Of a stretch of DNA of 64,000 bases, positions 56,579 to 64,000 are shown piece by piece. The DNA is from Sabellastarte sp. h YS-2021. Its lineage: Eukaryota; Annelida; Polychaeta; Sabellida; Sabellidae. A program made the position numbers and the translations under genes. The stretch spans positions 23,970,189 to 24,034,188 of the forward strand of contig OZ024931.1 in NCBI GenBank assembly GCA_964017235.1. Reading direction: 5' to 3'. Position 1 is the first letter of the stretch; each line of letters starts with the position of its first letter. Under the pieces are notes generated by a model. The model was not told the origin of the DNA. It ran no database searches and was given only the letters and a program-made list of their open reading frames with translations.

Positions 56579-57902
56579 TGTTCTGTTTAGTGCATGCCAT
56601 AACCTTGCTATCGCCGCAATTTTCGCTAACTAGATCACGATAGAAACACCCCTTGTTTCTATTTAGGATGTGGTTACATCTGTTTATCTGCGGTCGAAGA
56701 CGGGAACGATTTTCAGGGGATTTGTCTCTTCTCCAGGCACGCTCAAACTGCCTTCTCATGCACTTGGCAGTTCTATACTCATCAGTTATCCAGCTTGGGG
56801 CTGGTTTGATGAGCTGTTTAGTCTTCACTGGTGCATGAATATCTAGAAGGCCAGACAAACCAGACATGTACTGTTCATGCAATAAATCTATGTCATCAGA
56901 TGGTGAGCTAACAAACGGAATAGTCAGGAGGTCACTTCTGAATTTATCTATATTCAATTTATGGTACTGACGGAAGGTAACAACTTTCTGAATTGGTGTA
57001 TCCAAAGATGGAAAGTCAACCACACAAGAGATAATTTTGTGATCACTAATGAAGCCTGAACCTTTCACATCAGAAATTGCAGAGAACTCAGATGGAGCCA
57101 TCAACAAATCCAAGGTATGACCATGAAGGTGAGTTGGAAAATCAATGTATTGGGACAGACAGCAAGAATCCATGACTGATTTAAATTCAGAGACTGTTGG
57201 AGACATAATGTCGACATGAAGATTAAAATCACCACAAATGACAAAGGAGGGGGATAAGGAAGACAAAAAACCCACATATGACAGAAAATCTTCAAAAAAT
57301 TTTACTACAGATGAGGCAGGAGGCCGGTAAATGACCCCGAGAAACAAGCGACGCCAATCAAGAGTGAGACAGACAGTGTGATTTTCAAAGGAGGAGAACT
57401 CAGGGGAATGAATGGTTTTAAAATCAAGAGCAGATTTAATAAAAAAGCCAACACCGCCACCACGTTTGTTTTCTCTATTGGTGTGAACAAGGGAAAAATC
57501 TTCAGGCGTTAACTCATTTAAAAATGAGGGTGTGTCTAGAGCTTTAATATGGGTCTCGGTGAGACCAAAAACATCAAAATTTCCAGTTTGGATTTCATCA
57601 CAGAGAATTGGACCTTTATTCCTAATGGACCGGCAGTTAGCAAACCCAAACTTCAATGGCCCAGGATTTAGAGCAACATCACCCGACAGTAGAACCAGAG
57701 CAAGCTGCCTGAAAGACACCTTTTCACAAAAAGTGACTCTATGTGTCCTGACATAAATGAACAAAATGGATTTGGTAGTGGGTCCATCATATTTACGTCC
57801 ATGCAGGCCGACATCGCACCTAGTCTGAATTCTGTTTTGACTCTTATGGTAATGTACAAAGAGGCCAACAATACAAAGAAGGAGTGTAACAGTCCGCATC
57901 AT
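56541..57902 (-). CDS. LINE apurinic-type endonuclease frame with 2A-like motif, 453 residues
   Basis: The N-terminal 74 residues precede a 2A-like GDVALNPGP (residues 74-82). The APE endonuclease follows: LKFGFANCRSIRNKGP (83-98), LTETHI (114-119), IYRPP (191-195), GDFNLH (224-229), HTLDLL (262-267) and the catalytic SDH (286-288). After residue 430 the frame departs from the family pattern because of a frameshift, and the last 20 residues are out of frame. The start Met-Met at 57902 is the first in frame. Confidence 0.88.
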   Translation of the reverse strand: MMRTVTLLLCIVGLFVHYHKSQNRIQTRCDVGLHGRKYDGPTTKSILFIYVRTHRVTFCEKVSFRQLALVLLSGDVALNPGPLKFGFANCRSIRNKGPILCDEIQTGNFDVFGLTETHIKALDTPSFLNELTPEDFSLVHTNRENKRGGGVGFFIKSALDFKTIHSPEFSSFENHTVCLTLDWRRLFLGVIYRPPASSVVKFFEDFLSYVGFLSSLSPSFVICGDFNLHVDIMSPTVSEFKSVMDSCCLSQYIDFPTHLHGHTLDLLMAPSEFSAISDVKGSGFISDHKIISCVVDFPSLDTPIQKVVTFRQYHKLNIDKFRSDLLTIPFVSSPSDDIDLLHEQYMSGLSGLLDIHAPVKTKQLIKPAPSWITDEYRTAKCMRRQFERAWRRDKSPENRSRLRPQINRCNHILNRNKGCFYRDLVSENCGDSKVMACTKQNIESVKFYCPPIL

Positions 57903-58310
57903 AAGGAATTACAAACCACAGACGAAATGGAACATGCAAAAATTGACAGCAAAAACATTAAGGACAATAAAGTACAAACCAAAACCAAAAATGACTGAGT
58001 AAATCCTGGTAAAGGACAGTAATGCCCGTAATATCCACTATCAGAATATTCAAAATATAAAATACAACCAAACAGCACTGAGTAACTCCCGGTAGTGGGC
58101 GATAATACCCGCAATATCAACTAGGACAACTGTTGTACATCTAAAATCATTCAGAACAATATGAAAAGGATAAATAACTAAAGGTATATCATGGAAAGCA
58201 GTAATGATAAGAAAAAGTACGACTAAAAGCCCAGATTATTTGGTATTTTCCGTCAATTGTATATATTGTTAAAATTACGCGTCCATTACGGTCCTACCGA
58301 ACACCTCACC

Positions 58311-58375
58311 CATGAATTGTAACTTGTGGTATTTAATGTTTAAAAACGCTCCATGACAAACTTAATTGTTGTATC
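58311..58375 (+). repeat. Left arm of a 65-bp inverted repeat around an MTTP exon
   Basis: The sequence is identical, apart from one base, to the reverse complement of 59060-59124. It begins exactly at the inferred 5' end of the LINE. Its partner lies 54 bp upstream of the acceptor of the 59006-58887 exon. Confidence 0.9.
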
Positions 58376-58484
58376 TCCCTTTGAAGGAGAGCATGTGTAT
58401 TAGTGTTGGCTGCGATTTGAAAATTGAATATCAATGTCAATGTTCAATTTGGATTAACTATTTAATCAATGTTGTTTCTTTCAA

Positions 58485-58690
58485 ATTTATTTATTTATTT
58501 GGGGTTTTACGTCACTTTCAACACTGTTCAGGTCATTTCATGACAGGTAGTTTTATAGGCAGAGGAAAGTAGAACATACAGTTGGTCAAGATTCTGTACT
58601 TGTAACCATCGGTAAGCAACTACCAACTTTCCCATATGGTCCAGGGTTTCAATCACCGACCTCAGAGGTGGTAGGCGGGTATGTTACCAG
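58485..58690 (-). mobile_element. SINE of the 39.1-kb family, minus orientation
   Basis: Read on the minus strand it contains the box-B-like GGTGATTGAAACCCTGG, then 'gggaaagttggtagttgc', 'aaaactacctgtcatgaaatgacctg', 'ttgaaagtgacgtaaaacccc' and the AAATAAATAAATAAA tail. It lies between the two arms of the 65-bp inverted repeat, in an MTTP intron. Confidence 0.82.
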
Positions 58691-58886
58691 TGTGGTGCCT
58701 GTTTCTCTCCACAAAAGTGCATAAATACTTGTAATATAAATATACAGGATATCGAATAGTACACTTGTAAGACTTCCATGAAGTACATCTGTACAAGTTG
58801 TAAACACCATATATACTACCAAGTAGAGACATTGTACTTTTACACTGGCAAAGACAATGATTAAATACAAATATGTAAGGCGTTAC

Positions 58887-59006
58887 CTGTTTGAGTTCCT
58901 CTTTAGTGGGTCCTGTAGTCAGTATATACGTCAATGCATGAGACCTGACGGCTGAATCGTAACCTTTTTTCTTCTGGTGAAATACACGCTTCATACACTC
59001 ACGCAC
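58887..59006 (-). CDS. MTTP: MTTP exon (second in window)
   Basis: Bounded by 'tataattgcag' and 'gtaacg'. It has 120 bp, exactly 40 codons: VRECMKRVFHQKKKGYDSAV and RSHALTYILTTGPTKEELKQ. It continues the helical module. It lies between a SINE and one arm of a near-perfect 65-bp inverted repeat. Confidence 0.88.
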
Positions 59007-59059
59007 CTGCAATTATAGTAGGCTATTCAACCATTTTGCTGGAAAATATGTACACCTGT

Positions 59060-59124
59060 GATACAACAATTAAGTCTGTCATGGAGCGTTTTTAAACATT
59101 AAATACCACAAGTTACAATTCATG
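59060..59124 (-). repeat. Right arm of the 65-bp inverted repeat
   Basis: This is the inverted partner of 58311-58375 with a single mismatch. Together the arms bracket 684 bp that include one complete MTTP exon. Confidence 0.9.
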
Positions 59125-59374
59125 AAACAATTCATGTTAAACAGTTTAATTAATTTACACATTTAAAAATTTTACTTTCAAACCCAGATAAGTCAAAATA
59201 TCAAGAGATCAAAAATAGCTTTACCTAACCAAAAATTCCATCCAACAGGGCAGTTTTGACAGGACAAGAATTTACAGAATATATTTCAAATTTTTACTTA
59301 AAAGAGTCCCATTCAAAGGAGTTCTATACAACCAATGCTCAACTACTTCAGTCAGCTTTCTGCAGACTTTTACC

Positions 59375-59412
59375 TCAGGTTTCACAATTTCACTCTGTCT
59401 CATCCTTCTGCA
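59375..59412 (-). pseudogene. Relic of a duplicated MTTP exon end
   Basis: On the minus strand RRMRQSEIVKPE followed by 'gtaaaag' repeats the end of the 60587-60369 exon (RRMGQSEILKPE, 'gtagaag'), including the splice donor. Similarity stops upstream of the first Arg. The frame is preserved but no acceptor or full exon is present, so it is probably a truncated exon duplication. Confidence 0.65.
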
Positions 59413-60044
59413 TATAACAGGCTTCAACTTACCAGTGTTACACTGAGCACCAATTCAATTACTTCATTCATTCTTAATAGAACAGATATAAACTTAATGG
59501 TACTCAGTGGAAAACTGCCATTCTCATTGTGTCACCTTAATATTATCATCATGCTTCTGATTTTCCATCTCACCTGTTTGCTACTTGCAGTCTATTATAA
59601 ACCAGTTGAATTGTTTCAGCCTACTTTCAATCAAAAAAACCCAAGTCGATAGGTCAAAGACTATTCAGAATCACTCATTTCTGTCCAATATAATGCCAAT
59701 GCAAATAGTCTAACAGATACATTGAAAAATGTACAAGAGGCCACTTCTGTAAAACCCACCTTCTGTATAAAGACTACTTTGTGATTCCAATTATCATATT
59801 TTGCCTAAATGCTTGCCTGTTTATAATGAATAGCCCCTTGTACAGATTATTTGCAGCTACTCCAGGGCGGTCTTTATAGTTTATACACAAGATGATAAAC
59901 ATGTAAAGGAATCCACATTCTGTACATATAAAAGTAGTAACAGAGCTGTGAAGGGTTTATAGAAGATATCACCATCCAAGAGATTATATGTAATACCTCT
60001 GCTGCCAGTTGGGTATGTTTATTCTTCTAGATAACACCTCTTAA
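59413..60044 (-). other. MTTP intron sequence, no feature
   Basis: AT-rich intron between the exon relic and a SINE. Nothing recognised. Confidence 0.5.
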
Positions 60045-60340
60045 TACAACAAAACTGTGCCCTAGTGGGTAACACACTAGGAACTCAGAGGATGTGGGTT
60101 CAAACCCAGGTACAGACAGATACATAGTGGCTTGGATGACCACTTAAAATGGCGGTCCTCTGTCATTGGGTCCTATCCCCAGTGGCAGGCTAGAGAACCT
60201 CAAGGACGCTGATAAATGGTCATCCTTGAGCCTCTGTCTTTCAGTTACGGGAATGTGAGTTACTTGTCAGTTGGGACTGTACCTATGCAGTCAGATGGGT
60301 TAAATAGAAATAAATAAAAAAATAAATACACAAATAAAAA
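60045..60340 (+). mobile_element. tRNA-derived SINE, plus orientation
   Basis: The head carries a box-A-like 'tgccctagtgggtaac' and box B GGTTCAAACCC (60098-60108). A body of about 200 bp follows ('ggcggtcctctgtcattgggtcc', 'ggtcatccttgagcctctgtc', 'gggactgtacctatgcagtcagatgggtt') and an AAATAAATAAAAAAATAAAT tail. It ends 29 bp from the donor of the neighbouring MTTP exon, antisense to MTTP. Confidence 0.78.
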
Positions 60341-60368
60341 AGCAAAAACTTTCTCCTTTGACTTCTAC

Positions 60369-60587
60369 CTCAGGCTTCAGGATCTCACTCTGACCCATCC
60401 TTCTCAATCCTTTCACGGCCTCCTCAATGATGTCTGAGCTCTTGTCTGACTCAATGTACTTGAAGAACAGTGGGATGAACTCTGGCACTCCTGTGTTTGC
60501 AAGAGCACGCAGCTGCATCCGCATACAGCTGCCATCTGCACAGGAGTTAAGCATGTCCACCATCTGCTTGCGGACCTCTCTACCAAT
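60369..60587 (-). CDS. MTTP: MTTP exon (first in window)
   Basis: Bounded by 'cacatttcag' and 'gtagaag'. It has 219 bp, exactly 73 codons from IGREVRKQMVDMLNSCADGS and CMRMQLRALANTGVPEFIPL to FFKYIESDKSSDIIEEAVKG and LRRMGQSEILKPE. The 'C..GDSC....ALRALAN.G.PEFIP' helix repeat is diagnostic for the vitellogenin N-terminal module of large lipid-transfer proteins. The upstream exon would have to end in phase 0 and is not in the window. Confidence 0.88.
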
Positions 60588-62880
60588 CTGAAATGTGAAC
60601 AGGTGGTATGATGATAAATATATAAAACAATCAATATTCTTTCCTCAACAAACTTCAATCTCTTTTTATGCAAACAGTAAATCAAAGTCATCCACTGGCA
60701 ACTGCCATTTACACTGGAATAAAGGCTGAACATGTTTCCTGACGTATTAACAAATTCTGAGATAGAAACATGACAGCTATAATTGTAGATAATCCCAAGT
60801 GCTTTGCAGACACGAAATCTTCCCCACGAGGGGAAATATAACATGGGAGATAGCACGCAATTTAACAAGTAAGTCTATGGGTCTATGTGTACTGGTTGTA
60901 GGTGCGGTGTCTGGTTAAAATTTAAACATCAAAGAAATACATTCAAATTACACCTGCAGTTTTTCTTTTGTTGAAAGTGTTAAATATCTTTCATTAGTAC
61001 TAGCTGAACGTGCGTTACTAGGAGATTATTAGTGCAAAATGAAGTCTTTGAAAACACAGTATTTTATTGCTAGCTGGTCCGCGGTCCAATAGTGAGTATT
61101 ATTGACTGGGCTCTGAAGTCACCAAGTATTTGTTAACAAATATTGTACTCTCACTTGAAATTTTTAACTTACAATATCTCACTTATTACTGCATGGATTT
61201 TGATCAAACAAAAACGACAGAAAGTAGTATAAAAATATCTGTTCAATGATATAGAGAATATTTTAGTACATTAACTGGTTATTATGAAAAAAACGGCACT
61301 TGTTTACGGGAAAAATAACCCATTCAAGAACCATTTCAAACAAAATGTCATGATGACGTATTTTTATTAGCCTCTACTTATATGATGTCACAACAATATA
61401 TTTTTTGAAAAGTCTTATTTGAACTTATCGTTTATATATTAATATAACTAATTACTTATAAATGTAAACGATATTAATATAACTAATTACTTATAAATGT
61501 ATTTTTCACCAAAACGATAATATATGAGTAATGTAGAGCCTTAACCCTAAGTACAGTTGATGTAATCACTATTGCACGAAAACGCCAATGACACAAAAAT
61601 ATCACAGACAACCATATATAAAATTCAGCTAATAATAATAGTACTAATGTAATTTTTACAGGCAATATGCTGTAGAAATGGACCTTCATCAATGATTATC
61701 GGCCTGACACATCCATTAGTGGAGAAGGTCCATTTCTACAGAACATTGCCCTATAATATTACATTATTGTACTATTATTGCCCAGTTGTTTCACTCAGCG
61801 ATTATGACCATAAATGGAAGCCCTTTGCACACATTTCTAAAGAAACCCTTATACTTTTTGTTCAACTAAAATGATCACAAAAACAACAAAAATACATACC
61901 TAAAATATAGAAATGAAGAATAATAATGTTAAAAACAACATCTTAAGAATTACAAATTAGGGAATAGGTGTAATTTAAATAGGTTAATAGCCTCAATATC
62001 AGAAAATAATGGATTTTTGACTCGGTCCCTTTGGGATCTCGTAAACAATCCATTATTTTCTATTACTGGACACTTACTTAGCCATTAACCTATACGTAAA
62101 AGGAGTGTTTCTTTGTATGTGGTTGAATGCAAGTTGGCCAATCTAATGTGTAATACTAACACAAACACTAACACTTTATTAAATTTTAATCATGGGAACA
62201 ACAAATATAATTCAAAGGAACTCATTTTTGGACATTTACTTATATTATTGATTGCTAGATTTATACAGCACTAAATTGAAATGAACTGAGTAACAGGTGA
62301 TCAATATTTCAAAATTAAAGTTTTTAAAATACCATATTAGTAAGACTGAGTATTATGTGCATAACATTTATAGCGTTTCAGCTTACTTTCCTGCTGGTAA
62401 CATAAATTATGTACTTCATATTAGGAAAACAAAATGTTTCCAATTAAATAATTTTTGAACTAAGAGGTTTATTGTAATATTCTTTAAATAAATAAAATTG
62501 AAATTACATGATATAATTGTTGTAAACATATAATTCATCTTTCTTTTTTTCTTGTTTGTTATTATATTCTTGTTCAGTTCTCTTTCTTTCTCTTTGAACA
62601 TTTACTCTATATACAATATTTTATTTCATTGTTATAAATTTCCTATGGCTAAATGGGCAGTTCTGTGTGGCCAAACTGCCTCAGCATTTGATGGATTTGA
62701 CCTAGCAACATGTAGACTAATAAACTACCTCCACCAGGCCAAATAGACTGTAAATTCTGTTAGACTCTTTTGTTAACTAAAACAACCAGAGGAATGCTTT
62801 TGGTAACAAAAGTGAAGCATCGCTGAAAGTTTAAAATGTTTTGTGGTTTTAATAAGCATGCTGTAAAGCTAAGAATGCAC
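60588..62880 (-). other. Probable MTTP intron; no exon or gene recognised
   Basis: AT-rich. 'taatataactaattacttataaatgta' is duplicated in tandem (61439-61462 and 61473-61501). Near 61640-61760, two 'gg.caatatgctgtagaaatggacctt' type phrases are inverted around 61700, forming a stem-loop of about 100 bp. No MTTP exon was found on the minus strand. Confidence 0.45.
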
Positions 62881-62892
62881 AAAGCTGCACCG

Positions 62893-64000
62893 TATGCTTT
62901 CCCAATACCTCTTAATACATTCTGAAGCTATAAAAGCAATGATAAAGGAGATATAAGGCAAAAACTCCAAAGCAGCTATTTATGACCCCAGTTTGGCCCA
63001 TAAGGGGGGGTCGGGGGGTAAAACTGACCAGCTATTTAGACTCTCCACATATGCTTTCCCAATACCTCTTAATACATTCTGAAGGTATAAAAGCAACAAT
63101 AAAGGAGATATAAGGCAAAACTCCAAAGCAACTATTTTATGACCCCAGTTTGACCCATAAGGGGGGGTCGGGGGATAAAACTGACTGGCTATTTAGATTC
63201 TCCACATATGCTTTCCTAATACCTCTTAAACATTCTGAAGCTATAAAAGCAACGATAAAGGAGATATAAGGCAAAAACTCCAAAGCAGCTATTTATGACC
63301 CCAGTTTGGCCCATAAGGGGGGGTCGGGGGGTAAAACTGACCGGCTATTTAGACTCTCCACATATGCTTTCCCAATACCTCTTAATACATTCTGAAGGTA
63401 TAAAAGCAACAATAAAGGAGATATAAGGCAAAAACTCAAAATCAGCTATTTTATGACCCCAGTTTGACCTATAAGGGGGGGTCGGGGTAAAACTGACCGC
63501 CTATTTAGACTCTCCACATATGCTTTCCTAATACCTCTTAATACATTCTGAAGGTATAAAAGCAACAATAAAGGAGACATAAGGCAAAATTCCAAAGCAA
63601 CTATTTTATGACCCCAGTTTGACCCATAAGGGGGGGTCGGGGGGTAAAACTGACTGGCTATTTAGATTCTCCACATATGCTTTCCCAATACCTCTTAATA
63701 CATTCTGAAGCTATAAAAGCAACGATAAAGGAGATATAAGGCAAAAACTCAAAATCAGCTATTTTATGACGCCAGTTTGATCCATAAGGGGGGGGGGGGG
63801 CGTGGGGCAAAACTGACCGGCTATTTAGACTCTCCACATATGGTTTCCTATTACCTTCCAGTACATTTTATGGCTCTAAATGCAATACTTAAAAAGATAA
63901 TAGGGGGGTTGACCTAAATTTAAGGCTTTCAGATTGGAAGGTGTCAGAAAATCACTCATAAATGAGACATTTTTCAAGGGATTGCTCCCAAAATCTCATC
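62893..64000 (+). repeat. 157-bp tandem array running off the right edge (about 6 units)
   Basis: 'tatgctttcccaatacctctt' recurs at 62893, 63050, 63207, 63363 and about 63520 and 63677, with a decayed unit at 63840. Units carry 'ctgaaggtataaaagcaac', 'aaaggagatataaggcaaaa', 'tgaccccagtttgacccataa' and a G-run ending in 'gtcgggg'. It could be the body of another element whose right end lies outside the window. Confidence 0.9.

Larger units (their letters stand above)
54663..58310 (-). mobile_element. Near full-length CR1/L2-type LINE with two frameshifts
   Basis: On the minus strand are a 5' region (58310-57903, with a partly duplicated 82-bp block), an endonuclease frame, a reverse transcriptase frame and a C-terminal domain. 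A short 3' UTR ends in TGATTGATTGATG (54665-54677), the simple-repeat tail usual for this clade. Total length is about 3.65 kb. Frame breaks near 56560-56590 and 55230-55245 show this copy is inactive. It sits in an MTTP intron in the sense orientation. Confidence 0.88.
26691..60587 (-). other. MTTP: MTTP gene extent in this window (8 coding exons, C-terminal half)
   Basis: The eight minus-strand exons join without any phase conflict into about 392 residues. They begin in the helical part of the lipid-transfer (vitellogenin N-terminal) module (VDMLNSCADGSCMRMQLRAL, ANTGVPEFIPLFFKYIES) and end in the C-terminal beta-sheet part (ISMDLSGALSISLWN, VDFYDGIKMCLQMY). Known vertebrate MTTP pairs with protein disulfide isomerase in the ER and loads triglyceride onto apoB-type lipoproteins; human MTTP is 894 residues, so roughly the first half lies beyond 64 kb. 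Other large lipid-transfer proteins share the N-terminal module, but the short length after it and the SISLWN-type C-terminus fit MTTP. Introns are 1.4, 4.8, 0.9, 1.9, 20.1, 2.0 and 1.6 kb. The gene hosts an antisense sulfotransferase gene, a LINE and several repeat elements. Confidence 0.8.

Noticed and set aside
59335-59652. Plus-strand open frame of 105 residues
   Set aside because: It covers the antisense of the MTTP exon relic and has no recognisable domain.

Overview
This window looks like nuclear DNA from an invertebrate animal, most likely a mollusc. It is AT-rich, its genes are split by GT-AG introns of 1 to 20 kb, and it carries tRNA-headed SINEs ending in AAATAAATAAAT, CR1/L2-type LINEs with a 2A-like motif, and many element families built around tandem repeats of about 150 bp. 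The species cannot be named from the sequence.

Two protein-coding genes can be supported. The first is a large minus-strand gene for the large subunit of microsomal triglyceride transfer protein (MTTP). Eight consecutive exons with matching phases lie at 60587-60369, 59006-58887, 54058-53964, 53021-52924, 51071-50950, 30819-30619, 28607-28453 and 26858-26691, giving about 392 residues of the C-terminal half. The 5' exons lie beyond 64 kb. The last exon is not secure (a weak candidate is at 16816-16747). The second gene is a two-exon galactose-3-O-sulfotransferase on the plus strand (48465-49009 and 49397-50279), nested in the 20-kb MTTP intron and antisense to its host. A short coding-like minus-strand ORF at 10917-11207 is unassigned.

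Most of the rest is mobile DNA. Four families share one plan: a small left hairpin, then a short arm; a body of tandem repeats (146-350 bp); a GC-rich tract; and a right hairpin made of the arm plus its inverse. The copies are A1 (5474-9495) and A2 (34428-38920); B (31487-43076); C1 (17027-19192) and C2 (21772-23070); and D (43914-47070). They resemble non-autonomous Helentron-type elements and all point the same way. Nesting is deep: B split an old LINE; a TTAA-flanked element (33191-39443) split B's 147-bp array; A2 and a SINE then sit inside that element. A full-length but frameshifted LINE (54663-58310) lies in another MTTP intron.

Other elements are MITEs or foldbacks at 1867-2776, 13678-14650 (with an integrase relic), 15009-15930, 18353-19175 (TTAA) and 20774-21420, several SINEs, a 5S-rRNA-like relic at 27407-27495, and a 157-bp array that runs off the right edge. 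Arrays in and beside MTTP carry many nuclear-receptor-like motifs (AGGTCAAAGGTCA and TGACCTTGA). This is notable because vertebrate MTTP is controlled through such a site, but no function is shown here.
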